64,000 nucleotides of DNA from assembly GCF_050624435.1 (NCBI RefSeq), contig NC_134535.1, positions 73,962,494 to 74,026,493 on the forward strand, in the 5' to 3' direction. The notes below the pieces were generated by a model that was given only the letters and a program-made list of their open reading frames with translations, ran no database searches and was not told the DNA's origin. This document shows positions 37,499 through 63,346 of this stretch, piece after piece; positions within the stretch are counted from its first letter, which is position 1; the number at the start of each line of letters is the position of its first letter. Made by a program: the position numbers and the translations under genes. This stretch comes from Tenrec ecaudatus. Its lineage: Eukaryota; Chordata; Mammalia; Afrosoricida; Tenrecidae.

Positions 37499-38130
37499 CG
37501 CGGCCCATGGTTCGGCCGGCCCCGCCCTGCGCAGTCGCGGCCCAGAGGGTGAGTGGGAGGGAGTGGGAGGAGGGTCGGCGGAGCCCGAGCCTCCGGTTTG
37601 GCCCTGGCCGGTCCTAGCAGGAAGCGCCGCCGCCGCTGCCGCGGATCACCGAGCGACCTCCTGCGCATGCGCCATGGGGGCCAGGGACAGCCCTGGGGAT
37701 TCCGTTCCCAGAAGGCACCGCGCAAGCTGCTGCCGCCGCCGTCGCCGCCGCCACCGCCGCCACCGCCGCCGTCGCCGCCGCCCGGACGGGAGAGGGGCGG
37801 GGCCGGGCCCCAGCCCAGTGGACAGCGACGAGCCAACAGGAGGGGCCGCAGTGCGCATGCGGGAGCGCGCCCACCCCTCCCCCACAACCCCCCATTAATC
37901 CCCAAGAGAACAAACACCCCACGCGGCCCCCCCTCCCCCGTGCTCCGCGGAAGGATCTGCGTCTCTGCACAGGCCGCCGGTGGGCCAATCCCCGCCCGCG
38001 CCGGGGAGGGGCCCCTTCCAGAGACCGTGTGCAGGGAGCCTGGAATGCCAGGTCCGGGAGGGGCCAGCCCCCAAGCATGAAAGTCGCAACTTGCCCTGCC
38101 CCGCCCCACAGGCTTCGCGGGCAGGGTGCT
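37400..38130 (-). promoter_or_regulatory. MBD6: MBD6 CpG-island promoter with GCC/CGG trinucleotide tract
   Basis: Dense CpG sequence. At 37727-37783 lies an interrupted tract of GCC units (CGG in the MBD6 sense) with GTC and ACC interruptions. Several GC boxes ('ggggcggggcc') flank it, and 'gcgcatgcgc'-type NRF1-like sites occur at about 37664 and 37854. No TATA box is evident. Confidence 0.7.
37499..37640 (-). other. MBD6: MBD6 noncoding first exon (donor supported, 5' end inferred)
   Basis: On the minus strand the sequence '..ccgaaccatgggccgcg|gtgagtgc' gives a strong splice donor inside the CpG island at the expected distance from the coding exons. The 5' limit is a guess. A short upstream ATG sits just before the donor and would make an upstream reading frame if transcribed. 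Confidence 0.5.
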
Positions 38131-39240
38131 GGGACTTGACCCACCTCCCCAGGTCAACATGTCACAACACGACCTCAGCCTGTGAAGTCACATGACCTCT
38201 GTCTGTCAACTGACAACCAGGCCAGGAGAAACCATCTGGTCCAACCCATGCCGACCCCCATTTACAGGAGGGGAAATGGAGAGATGGAGCAGTCTGGCCA
38301 AGAACCTGTCATTGCAACCACCACCTCGCCCTGGCATCCAGTCACAGCCGGCCTTGTGACAGTTTCTAATTAGACAAACTAGCTGCCCCCATGAGGGGAT
38401 GACTGGAAATCTAACAAGCCACCACATGGCCTCTGTTTTCCACTTAATGGCACAAGAAAAATACCTTGCATTTTGTACGGTGCTTTTTGTTCAAGCTGCC
38501 CCCAAGTCCACAGTACTCTCGTTTTATCTTCACAACTCATTGTCTTTAATTTACAAACAAGAACAGTCATACGCGGAAAGATTCAGTGGCCAGTTAAGGG
38601 TCAGGATCCCTGGACAAATGAAGGGCAGCTGAGGTCCCTGACATCCCAGGTCAGGACAGTCATGCGCTCAAGTGCACCCACATGTCCCAAAACTCTACTG
38701 CAGGTCACAACCCCGGACACTTTGGAAGCAGGGGCTGTGTCTCACTCGCTCCTCACAGCAGAGGGGTGGAGGGGGGCGGGGGTCATAGGACTTGCCCGGC
38801 ACTGAAAAGGGCGGATCTCAGTCCTGTGAAGAACACGAGAGCCGTGGCGTGCGGGGAGGGGCGGGTGGTGGTGGGGTAGATAAGTAGGGAAACCATTGGG
38901 AATCGTTTCCACAGGGCAGAAAATAGGAATTCTGGCATGTTGAGGGCTCAACAGAAACTTTACAAAGATAGTCAAGGGTGGTCTCCTGAGAGAAGCTGAA
39001 GATGACGACCAAAAGGATTCAGTATAAGGGCCCCTTTCTTCGGGGAGAGTCGGGGGACCTTCCAAAAGACAACCCTAGTAAGTGGATGGAGACTTTCAAA
39101 GGAGGCTGGTTCAAAAAGCCTAATGTGTTGGCAGAGAAGCAAGAAAGATGCTTCTCCCGAAGCAAGACATCAAACGGGGGCGGCGACCGCTCTTGAGAAA
39201 GACGAGCGGCAGGGAAGGGTCTACAGCAGTGTAAGGGCAG
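38131..39240. other. MBD6-DDIT3 intergenic region
   Basis: About 1.1 kb between the two CpG islands. A MIR-like fragment in reverse orientation lies at about 38240-38330 ('gacccccatttacaggaggggaaatgg'). I see no gene. Confidence 0.6.
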
Positions 39241-39715
39241 CCACGGTGGACAGCCGTTGGGGCCGTTGGGTGCCCGGAGCCGGCGCCCCGCCCTCTCTCC
39301 TCTCCTCTCCCTCCCTCCCTCCCCTCTCCGCCCCCGGCCCCCCGCACCTCCCACCACCCTGGTTGTCCCCGCGCGTGCGCGCACGGACACCGGTTGCCAA
39401 ACATTGCATCATCCCCTCCGCCTGCCTTCCTTTCCCGCCCCTCCTCCAAGACTCCCCTCCGCGCGCGCGCATGACTCACCCACCGCCTCCGCGAAGCCGC
39501 GTGACCCGAAGCCGCTTCCGGGTCCAACTCTACGTCGACCCCCAGGTGGGCGGGAACGCAGTGGGCGGTGCCACGGTTGCCTCCTGAGTGGCGGAGGGAG
39601 GAGGTGAGGCGGGGCCAGTGCCAGCGTGCCGCTTGCGGATTGGCAGACTTTTTTAATTCCGCCCCCGAGGGGAGGGCAAGGCCATATTAAAAGATCCCTG
39701 CGCTTTGCCTCGCGT
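39240..39715 (+). promoter_or_regulatory. DDIT3: DDIT3 (CHOP) stress-inducible promoter
   Basis: Sites I recognise from the characterised CHOP promoter appear in order. ATTGCATCAT at 39403-39412 is the C/EBP-ATF (amino-acid response) element bound by ATF4. TGACTCA at 39472-39478 is an AP-1 site. CGTGCCGCTTGCGGATTGG at 39625-39643 is an inverted ER-stress element (CCAAT-N9 type) for ATF6/XBP1 and NF-Y. TATTAAAAG at 39685-39693 is a TATA-like box. Taking transcription start near 39715, these lie at about -312, -243 and -90, close to the human spacing I recall. Confidence 0.9.
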
Positions 39716-39751
39716 AGGTTAGAGGTTTGAGTCTAAGAGTTAGAGCAGATC

Positions 39752-42551
39752 ATGTTGAAGATGAGCGGGTGGCAGCTGCAGAGTCAAAATCAGATCCGAA
39801 ATCTGAGGAGAAAGGTGAGTACTGCCTTCCCGCCCTTTCTGCAATAAGCCATCCTCGGAGGCTGACCTCCGACGGAGGGGCGTCCGTCCTTCAGGCTGTG
39901 GCCCCACCCCCTCCACACGAAGTTCGTGATCTTTTGGGGGACGGATGGGGGAATCCGTTGTCGGGGAGGACACTGTCCCGCACCGCTCCCTCTGGACGCC
40001 ATCACCCCGCTCCTGTCCAGAACAGGGACCTGTCCGGAACAGCCCTGTTGCGTGCTGTGGGGCGAAGGCCACTGATTGCTCGTGGGAGACACATTGTCAT
40101 CGGTTGCCTCAGTTTAGGCCGCTCCATGGGAGGCGGGGCAGCTAGACACACACCCCGCACTTACAAGGCTAGTTGTTCGTGGCTCTTGCCTCTGCTCCGT
40201 GTCGTCGTCACCAGCGGCCTTAGCCCACCCTTAATCCCCGCCCAGCCCCATCTTGGGGCCAGCTTAAGTTGTATAGGTGCCTGAAACTCAGGGACCCTCC
40301 CCCTTAACCAAGTTAGGGCAGAGGGGTGCGGACTGTAAGGGAGAGGATGTACGTTTTCCCTTCCCTGCAGAGGACTTTGGACCTCCTGTATTGGAGAGCC
40401 GCCTGGATCTCTTAAAGTGTGGGAAGCCATTTGGGGGTCTCCCCAGAGTATTACCCTTCCCCCCGGGATTGACAGTTGCTTGTCCCTCTCCTTGTGTCTC
40501 CCAACCACTTCATCTGTAATAGTTGCATCAGGCTGGGCCCCCTGTTTGGCAGTGCAGCCCTCTGGCCTCGGGCTGTACTGCTGATGAAAGCCATGCCCCA
40601 CGCACTGGAAGGCAGAGGGTTCCCCGGGGAAGACAGCCCTGCAGAGAAACATTCAGGGCGATATTGCATCTCCAGTCCTCAGGGACAGGCAAACGAATGC
40701 TCTTCCTCTGGGCTCAGGCTTGCCTCCTCTCCCCTCTAAGAGCCATGCATTCCCTGGGTGGTGCAAGCTCTTACCTTGCTCCTCTGTTAACTGAAGGAGT
40801 GCAGGGTCCAGTACACCTAGAGGTGACTCCAAATACCTGATGACCTACTTCTGAAAGATGGACCATTGAAAGTCTAACCCTAGGGTCACCATGAGCCAGA
40901 ACCAACGGGATGGCAGCTGATTTATTATAGAGGTCAGAGGGGATTTCACTTTATTCTGATCTGGGTAAGGCAGGTTCGCAGAACAAACTGGCTTTCCAGT
41001 CCGCACTGCTTTGTGAGCGCAGTGCCTACAATGTAACAAGCCCTCTTCCCCTGCCATTCAGCCTTCTTTCCTCTCCCCCTTGACAATATCCATGTATATT
41101 GTGACACTAGTTACATTTATCACAATGTGTCAACATTATATTTATGTTCCTTTCTTCCCTCTTCAGTACTTGGCCCTCCCTGCCCCATCCCCTTTTAGCA
41201 TTGCTTTTTTAATAATTGTTGCCTTTTGGTCTCAGACTCATTTTTTATGTAGGGCTTTGATGTGGCACTCTTCCCTTCCTTTCACAAAGAGGTGATGTGG
41301 GGGCATTGGCTTGGTTAAAAAGTATCTCTGGGAGTTATTCATTCACTCTTAATACTAAACAACCTACATTGTGTCAGGCAGTTTGGGGCCCTGGGCCACC
41401 TCAGTACAAAATGCCTGCTCTCAGCTCACATTTTAATGGGAGACAAGTACCTAATTAGGGAGAATGCTTAAAGCAGGGCTTAGTTTCACAGTTGTCAGCA
41501 ATTACCTCAGTGAGGTGACTTCCCAAAAATGGGTATTGACCTCCAACTCACTGGTGCCAGTGTGACCCTGAATACCTCCAATTGGAGGAGGGGAGGAGGC
41601 AGGGTGGAGGCTCCCGTGGTGTTTAAGCGAGAAGGCCAGTGGCTGGATGAGAGTAGGATAGAAGGGGTGGTGGGAAAGGAGGGGCAAAAGAGCAGCAGAT
41701 GGAGGTGGGGCCTATAAACCACTGTAAAGACAATGGATGAAAGGGGAAGCCCTTGGTGGGTTTGACCAGGCCGGCCTTAGGTTTCCAAAGGCTCACTCTG
41801 GCTGCTGTATTGAATAGACTGGGGAAGAGCCGCCAGGAACAGAAACTGGGAAAGCTGCAGAGATCCAGGTCCTAGACTGCAAACAGTGGAAATGCGAAGT
41901 GTTCAGACTCTGGATTTTCTTAAGAAGCTTAAATTTTTTGTTGATGGTTTGGGAGATTATAATTAGAGGAATCAATAATGACACCAAATTTTTTGGCTTA
42001 AGGAGCAGGGATTTTCATTTACTGAGATGAGGAAGGACCTTGGAAGGTCAGTAGGAGTCTGGCTATCAACATATGAAGTTTGATAGGCCCAGGAGACGTC
42101 CAAAAGCAGATGAGATGGCAAAGTAGGAGATTCCAGAAGAGGTTCAGACTAGAAGTGTACATTTGGAGGATGTCAGTGTGAGGATGGAGTTATGGAACTG
42201 TCACTTGATTCGGTCCCTTCCCTATGGTCCAGTCTTTACCTTGGCAAAATTGAGGCCTCCTTGAATGGAGAAAGCTGAGTTGGCCAGAACTTTGCTATTT
42301 ATTAGGTAATCATGTCTACAAAAGTCAGCCACCAAAAATAAAAAGTCGGGCTCCCCTTTGTCCTTGGAAATGACTGCGGGAACCATGAAGTGTCCAGACG
42401 CACTCCCATGCCTTTAAGACAAGGGAGGAGAGGCAAATAGGAAGCTGGAGAAAATGAGACGCTCTCCACTTGCTAATAAGGCCTAACCCTTCTCCTTGTT
42501 TCCCCACAGTGTTCCAGAAGGAAGTGTATCTTCATACACCACCACACCTGA
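39752..42551 (+). CDS. DDIT3 upstream ORF (34 codons, spliced)
   Basis: A short inhibitory uORF in the CHOP leader. It is read from the ATG at 39752 in exon 1 (39752-39814, 21 codons, starting MLKMSGWQ) and continues in exon 2 (42510-42551, starting CSRRK) to a TGA. The C terminus reads IFIHHHT, the segment reported to stall ribosomes and repress CHOP translation until eIF2alpha is phosphorylated. A second in-frame ATG is codon 4, as in human. The reading frame crosses the first intron at a codon boundary. Compared with the human peptide as I remember it, changes lie in the middle (QLQSQNQIRNLRRK) and the stalling tail is unchanged. Confidence 0.92.
39815..42509 (+). other. DDIT3: DDIT3 intron 1
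   Basis: A 2.7 kb intron within the 5' UTR and uORF. The 5' part is a continuation of the CpG island. A partial AfroSINE tail lies at about 40870-40920 ('ggtcaccatgagccagaaccaacgggatggcagc'). The segment at about 41750-42050 looks like an old repeat that I could not name. I see no other gene. Confidence 0.7.
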
Positions 42552-42557
42552 AAGCAG

Positions 42558-43249
42558 GTAACCTGAACCAACTTTCCCTGGAGAATGCTACTTATACTTC
42601 GTCTTTCTTTTGCTGAGAAGTTGTGGGTAGAAAAGGTGGCAGGGGAAGGGTCGGATTCAGAGCAACCTTTTGTTGTCAGGCCATGTCAACCTCCAAGTTG
42701 ACAAAAATCATTAGACTTGTGCATCACACCCCAGGTGGAAGCTAGGTAGTCAGTGAGCAGTCAGCTCCCACCAGGTCAGTGGGTTTGTCTTACCAAGTCT
42801 CAGTTCTTATCAAGACTAGATTGGCCTCGAGGGCTGTCTGCCCAAGCACACAGAGACCACACAGAAGAAAGGGGCTCAAACAGCCTAGTCACTGCTCCTG
42901 GCAACAACCCCACTGGGGTGTCCCAGGGAAGTAGAGAACTCTTTGGATCCCCTAAAAACTTATGTCCAGGTATGCTGTGTCTTCAAATGCTGGGTCAAAC
43001 AAAGGAATGCTAGTACAGACCAGAGGGGGGATATGTTTTAAAGGGTCAAGACAGTAGTTCAGCGCACCATATAGCTTCGGTCATGACTAGTTAACTCTGC
43101 AGTGATAGTGTAAATAAGTGGCTACTGGCCGTGTCCCAATAAAATTTTACATACAAAACAGACAGGAGACCGTAGTTTGCTCCCCTCCGGTGTAAACTGC
43201 TTGGCAGGTATTGGTCCACCTATGGCCTCTGAACTATGTACTTTTCCAG
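42558..43249 (+). other. DDIT3: DDIT3 intron 2
   Basis: Separates the short uORF-bearing exon 2 (42510-42557) from exon 3. No feature beyond splice sites is recognised. Confidence 0.8.
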
Positions 43250-43269
43250 ATCCTGCTCCAGCTGCAGAG

Positions 43270-43871
43270 ATGGAAGCTGAGTCGTTGCCTTTCCCCTTTG
43301 GGACACTGCCCAGCTGGGAGCTGGAGGCCTGGTATGAGGACCTTCAGGAGGTCCTGTCCTCAGATGAAAATGGGGGGACCTATGTCTCACCCCCTGGAAA
43401 CGAGGAGGTAAGGAGGCTCGGCCTAAAGCTAGCGAGGGGAGGGACATTAACCCTTCCCCTTCTCATCTAACAGCAACTTTACCTTTCCCGATTCCCCTGA
43501 AGGAAGCATCCAAAACCTTCACCCCTCTCGACCCTGCCTCTCTGGCTTGGCTGACTGCGGAGCCGGGACCAACAGAGGTCACACGCACCTCCCAGAGCCC
43601 TCAGTCTCCAGAGTCCAGCCAGAGCTCCCTGGCTCAGGAGGAGGAAGAGGAAGACCCCAAAAGACCCAGGAAACGGAAGCAGAGTGGCCAGTCCCCAGCT
43701 CGGGCTGGGAAGCAACGCATGAAGGAGAAAGAACAGGAAAACGAGAAGAAAGTGGCGCAGCTTGCTGAAGAGAATGAACGGCTCAAGCAGGAAATTGAGC
43801 GCCTGACCAGGGAAGTAGAGGCGACTCGCCGAGCTCTGATTGACCGGATGGTTAACCTACAACAAACATGA
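43270..43871 (+). CDS. DDIT3: DDIT3 (CHOP/GADD153), C/EBP-homologous bZIP transcription factor
   Basis: CHOP is the stress-induced C/EBP-family protein of the unfolded-protein and integrated stress responses; it heterodimerises with C/EBPs and promotes apoptosis. Coding exons 43270-43407 (46 codons) and 43503-43871 (122 codons plus TGA) give 168 residues; human has 169. The N-terminal transactivation part reads [26 protein letters not shown]. The p38 sites are kept as SP pairs at Ser-78 and Ser-81 ([10 protein letters not shown]). An acidic EEEEED run precedes the basic region. The bZIP (about residues 98-165) has the family-typical atypical basic region ([19 protein letters not shown]) and a leucine zipper from [18 protein letters not shown]. 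Exon 3 begins at 43250. The acceptor of exon 4 is 'ctgaag', an unusual but usable AG. Confidence 0.98.
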
Positions 43872-44058
43872 CCATCTGGGACCATCACTTCCCTAGTGGC
43901 TACTGACCACTTCTCACTAGTGCCAACGTGACCCGAACACCGCATGCTCAATCTGGGGAAGGGTTTGGGTAGACAAAAAGAAGGGGTCTCAGCTTTGTAA
44001 ATAGAGGTTGTACATTTATTTATTAATCTTCAGATCCATTAAAGTGAAACATCTTCTC

Positions 44059-44065
<7 letters not shown>
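43872..44065 (+). terminator. DDIT3: DDIT3 3' UTR and polyadenylation signal, overlapping the MARS1 3' end
   Basis: A short 3' UTR with an AU-rich element ('tacatttatttattaa' at 44011-44026), which in CHOP mRNA confers instability. The polyadenylation signal is ATTAAA at 44038-44043, placing cleavage near 44055-44065, at or past the antisense MARS1 stop codon. Confidence 0.85.
43990..44058 (-). terminator. MARS1: MARS1 3' UTR and polyadenylation signals
   Basis: Minus-strand AATAAA occurs twice, at 44024-44019 and 44020-44015, formed by the complement of the DDIT3 AU-rich element. MARS1 would then have a 3' UTR of only about 50-60 bases, with its end inside the DDIT3 3' UTR. Confidence 0.75.
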
Positions 44066-58537
<14,472 letters not shown>

Positions 58538-58860
58538 TTTGCCGAGAACCCACGCTGACGCAACCGGAACCCAGCTCCCGCGTCCGCGCCGAGCGGCCGG
58601 CGCGAAGCACGCTGGGAGATGGAGTTCTGAACGACGCTCTTCGCGCCGCTTCCGGAAAGCCGACTATTTGTCCCGTCATGCAACACTAGGACCCAGGAAG
58701 CGGGTATCATAGAGATGGAGACGCCGTCGATGCAGTACTAGAGCGGCAACTTTTGCCGGGAGGGTTGAGCGGTTCCCGTTTCGGGTTGGGCGACCCTCTA
58801 TGCAGCTAGCTAGCGGGCAGTGACGGAAACCACCTCCTTCTTCTCTGGCCGCGGCCCAGG
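58538..58860 (-). promoter_or_regulatory. MARS1: MARS1 CpG-island promoter
   Basis: CpG-rich and TATA-less. 'gcacgctgggagatggagttct' at about 58606-58627 resembles a reverse ZNF143/Staf site. 'cttccggaa' at 58649-58657 is an ETS site. This combination is common in housekeeping promoters, and DCTN2 in this window carries the same ZNF143-type site. Confidence 0.7.
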
Positions 58861-59629
58861 ATAAAGGGGCGCACAGCGGATAGTCGCTGTGGTACTCTCC
58901 ACTCAACTCCGTGGTGCTCCGAATTTTAAGATTTGGAAGTCACACCATGCTTACGTTAGTGACAAACTGGAAATCGATGCGGATGTCCTGTCAGTCAAAC
59001 CAGTGACTAATTAAGATACTAATTTATTACCAGTCTTCAGATTATATGAAGCTAGACGTTTTCCCAGGCTCCTAGCCTCATTAAGTAGGGGTGAGGAGAT
59101 GGTGGGGCAAAGGTCAGATTAAAAGGAAGTAAGGTGATGAGTATGTATTATGTGCGGAAGTGTAACTAAGTAATTGAGAAAGGGAACCTTCTTGCTGATC
59201 TTTGTATCCTTAGTCAGCAAATCAAAAATATGTGCTAAGTACCTGCTGTAGGAGTAATTAAACTGATAAACTCGTGTGGTAGGCACTGTTCTAAGCACGT
59301 CATGTGCATGCATTTCTTTAACTCCCAATCCTAAGAGGGTCCTCATGAGGCTTTTCAAACAAGATTCTACAAAGGCTTTCTTGGAACCTCCGAAGCCCGA
59401 AGCCCTGAGTGTGCCATGCTGGGCATGCCTCCTGCAGACATTCCAGCCCACAGCCCAGCTGGCCTCAGCATTCCAAGCACCCCCACCAAGGTGCCAGACA
59501 GAGTGAAGCCCTCCAGACCAGTCCACTTGCCTACTGACACTCACCAAGTGATGCTAGTTCATGCCACATGGAACAGAAGCATCACCCACTGAAACTCGAC
59601 CCTTACAATTGTAGGCGCTAATGAAATGG

Positions 59630-59818
59630 TTCAGAACAACCCTGTACTCACAGCGACCCTATGCGGGCAGAGTAGAACTAACCCTGTAGATTTCCAAGAC
59701 TAACTGTTTACAGGAGTGAAAAGCCGCGCCATTCTCCCTCAGAACAGCCGGTGGTTTCAAACTGCTGACCTCGTGATCAGCAGCCCAGCACATAACCCAC
59801 TACACCACCAGGGTTCCT
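59630..59818 (-). mobile_element. AfroSINE, reverse orientation
   Basis: Contains 'ctcacagcgaccctatgcgggcagagtagaac', 'cagaacagccggtggtttcaaactgctgacctcgtgatcagcagcc' and the inverted head 'actacaccaccagggttcc', closely matching the elephant-type consensus I recall. Confidence 0.9.
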
Positions 59819-61737
59819 ATGAGTCAGAATTGACTTGATAGCAGTGAGTTTGAGCTCTGAATGAAATGATGGGGTTTTTTTTTTTGTTTGTTTTGGGTTT
59901 TTAACAACAAAAACTATGACATAGTATGGTGCAATGTGTTGCTTTTACATGATCTTTCAAGCTATAGCCTTACAATTTCCACCAAACTGACCAATCTGCT
60001 TGTTAGGGTCCCATATACATTATTTGCATGGTCCCACTACAACGAGGGCGCCATGAATCTTGGCGGGCCACAAGCACCTTATCTGGACAGTCCCACCCAA
60101 TCTTTTGGTGAAACCACTTGCCCCTGAAATAGCAAACTGCATAAGGGCTGCAAAGTATGTGTGGAAGATCGGGGTTGTGACCTTAGAGAACAAGTGAGAG
60201 GTGACCTTGGGAATGTGGAGAAGTGAGGGGCGAGAATACGGAGGCTTCTTTGTGCAGGCAAGTGCATTAGAGCTTAAATTCTGAGCACTAGGATTGCTGA
60301 AGACTGTGGGTCACAATGAGAGCCCCAAATCCACTGTTGAATTTCCACATAGATTCTGCCTCCAGTGAATTATTGGTGACCACTGACTCAGGACTCGGCA
60401 GTTTGAGAAGCTTTGCCCTCAGGTAGCATGTGTTTGAAAGTGGTTTAGTAGTACCTTCCTCGATAAGCAGGGAGGGTCTGCCTAGCCCTTAGGGACTTCC
60501 CTGGGAGTGCCCCTGATGGAAACTGGGGTACTGGGATCCCATAGTCATGACTTATGCCCTGACTGCCTTGGCTAGATGACCCTGAAATAACTCTATAAGT
60601 GTTTCTATCTGAATAGTGTGCCAATGCTAGCCATGGTCCCTTTCCTGATTCAATAGTCCCACTTGCAACAGCAATGAATGGATCTGCATCTACCCTGATT
60701 TTCTGACAGTTCTCTGTTCTCTGTATTCTGTACAAGTGGCTGGGTGGACACCATCATGGTCTCATGCTGACGGTCTTCCTCATCTGGATGATTTGTCTTG
60801 GCCCTGTTTAAGATTTCATAACTATGTCCCCATAAATTATATTTGAATTTGGGGGTTGCGTTTCTCCCCTAGGACACAAATCTTTCAAGAAGTTTAAGAA
60901 TTCTGAGAGAGAACTAGAAGTCCATAGAAGATGGTAGAGATTTGGATTAAGTTTCAGTACTAATGGAAAGGAGTCAATAATGAGAGTGGGGCAAGTGCTT
61001 CAGAGAAGACCGAAGAGGCTGGGATTCTGGCAGTAAACACCAGGTGAATGGATGAATAAATGAAGGCCTGGCACGGGAGTGAAAGCAGCTCGGTCACTTT
61101 CAAAGGGAGAAGGAGGCATTGAAGAGTAGCTCCCACCATGTGTTGAACAGGGAACAAACAGAGGAGGAACACAGGCAGAATCCCAGTACTGGCAACCCAG
61201 CCCTGAGCTCAGGGAAACAGCCCGACTATCCCCATCCTCACTTCTTCAACTCCACACAAAGCCTCACCCTCACATGGTGCCTCAAAGAAAGTGAGCACAA
61301 GAGGAAAGGAGTGGGTCAGGGAAAGTGGATGTGCTAGCCCGGGTTTTCAAGCACCAGGAAGGTGGCAGGACTGCCACTCAGCTGCTTGGGACTTCATAGA
61401 CACAGTCAGTCCCTGCCACCAAGGAACTTACATCAGCCTCGCGCCTGCCTGGAAGTCCATGGAAGATGGTAGAGATTTGGATTTCCTCTCACCTTATTCA
61501 TTTGCTCCCTCACTAGACACACCACCTAAATGCGCCCGCAGAACACCCTACATTCCTTTCCCAGAGTTCCTGATCCAATTATAGTAAATCATTTTATTGT
61601 GTCCTTAAAGTCTGTCGCCCTACGTTCTAAGAAAGCAAGGGTTGTGTCTGTCTTGTTTCCCCCATCTCTTACCTTAGTCCCTAATGCTGTTCCTTGCTTA
61701 CACAAGGGAGAGGCTCAATAAACTCTTCTTAAAGAGA

Positions 61738-61758
61738 ATGAATGAATGAATGAATGAA
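61738..61758 (+). repeat. (AATG)n short tandem repeat
   Basis: Five tetranucleotide units upstream of ARHGAP9, after 'aataaactcttcttaaagag'. Confidence 0.85.
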
Positions 61759-62474
61759 CCACGATACCAAAAGGTTGATATGCCAACAAGGAGATAGATG
61801 TTCCATATCAAGGCTTCTGAGCATCCAAATGCACAGTCCTGCGCTGGTATTTTCACCTCTTACCTCCAACTCTGCCCTCCTGTTTCTCCCATCCACTATG
61901 TCTCACTGATTTGGTCTTACTTTGTTTCTACTGCACTGTTTCTGCACAGGAAGCACGCAGCTTTAGGTCTGAGGTGATCGGTAACGGAAACTTTGGTGCC
62001 GACAAACATCTAAGGCAGGGCACAAACGTCTGTTTTCTCTCTGTCTCTTTCCTTGGGCTTCTACCTTGGACCGGATCCTTTCTCCTCATCAACTCTGTGT
62101 GTACCACACCAGGCTCCCACCACCTACCAGGACCAGCTCTCTCAGCCCCTGGATCTTCTAATGGGCTCCACAAGGTACAAAAAAGAAACTCACCAAGCTG
62201 GGCCATCTCCTCTGATTTCCTGCCTGGCCGGCCACACAGTACAGCTGACCACATCCTCTCTCACCTTATTAATTTACTTCCTCACTAGACACCCCACCAA
62301 GGAGTTCTCAGCCCCTAAAAACATGCCAGGAGGCTGACCCCTCACTTACCCTCTCCTCTCCCTCCATCACTCCTGGGCTCTTAAGACCATGTCCTTCTTC
62401 CCTAAGACACTGGGTGCTGAACCTTTCTGGATTTCTAATGCCCTTTCTTCACACAGGTGGCAGTGCTGACCACC

Positions 62475-63346
62475 ATGCTGTCAGGCCGGTGGTGGCCAAG
62501 TACTTGGGGGAGCCTAGGGCTAGGACCCCGAGGCCCTTCTCGGGGTTCCCAGCTCTGTACCCTCTATGCCTTCACTTACACCGGGACTGATGGCCAGCAG
62601 GTGTCTCTGGCCGAAGGGGACAGGTTCCTCCTGCTTCGAAAGACCAACTCAGACTGGTGGCTGGCAAGGCGCCTGGGAGCACCCTCCAACTCTCGACCCA
62701 TCTTCGTCCCTGCTGCCTATGTGGCCGAGGAAGTGACACCTCCTCAGAGTCCAACCACCACCCCAGCCATCCAATCCCACTGGAGCCCCGGTGAGTATTC
62801 CCCCCCCAAACTCCACCTTCTTACCACCCTTGTTTCTGGCAACCCCTGAATCACTCAGGAGCAGTCCCTCTCCTGAGCTTCTGCTGACCCCTTTCTTTAA
62901 GTTTCCTCTAGACACACCCTCCCCCCCACACACACTGTCCTGGGGTGTCCATCCCACTGTCTCCTAGCCTCACTGACATCATCCTTACAGCCAGCCTCCC
63001 TCTGTCTGCAGCTTTCCAATGGGCCTCTGAGAAGGGGGCCCTGAGCCAAGGTTATGCCTCTAATCACCTGAATCCACCCCTCCCCCCCCCCCCAACCCTC
63101 ACACCATTTCTGTTCCCAGGCTCAGCATCGAACTTTCCAGGTTCCCTGGAGGAGTTGGCCCTGCCTCAGGCATCTGCAGACGGAGCCTTGGCCTCGCCTG
63201 GGGAGCCACCGCCTCTTCCCCCCAAAATCTACAGAAGTGTCAGTGTTGCCAATTTAAGACCCAGCCTCTTGAAACCCAACCAAGAAGGACCAAGTGGAAG
63301 GTCCCTCTCCCAGGAAGACTTGCTGGCAGAGGCCACTGACCTCCAG
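62475..63346 (+). CDS. ARHGAP9: ARHGAP9, Rho GTPase-activating protein 9 (first two coding exons, partial)
   Basis: A haematopoietic RhoGAP for Cdc42 and Rac1. Coding exons 62475-62790 (from ATG; the exon acceptor is at about 62456) and 63120-63346 are joined in phase (G|GC) with standard donors. The N-terminal SH3 domain (about residues 22-88) reads LYAFTYTGTDGQQVSLAEGD, then LLLRKTNSDWWLARR and PIFVPAAYV, including the conserved ALYDY-like and WW positions. Exon 2 continues with SLEEL, a PPPLPPK proline stretch suitable for SH3 binding, and EGPSGRSLSQEDLLAEA. The WW, PH and RhoGAP domains are expected beyond the right edge. I could not place a third coding exon before the window ends, and 63347-64000 looks intronic. 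Confidence 0.93.

Larger units (their letters stand above)
58900..62456. other. MARS1-ARHGAP9 intergenic and ARHGAP9 upstream region
   Basis: About 3.5 kb between divergent genes. It holds an old MIR-like piece (about 59225-59350), an AfroSINE, an (AATG)n repeat, and otherwise unclassified sequence. ARHGAP9 promoter or 5' UTR exons probably lie in the right part, but I cannot place them. Confidence 0.55.

Noticed and set aside
37495-38160. Open frames of 175-221 codons on both strands
   Set aside because: They are in the MBD6 CpG island and run through the GCC tract, so they are compositional.
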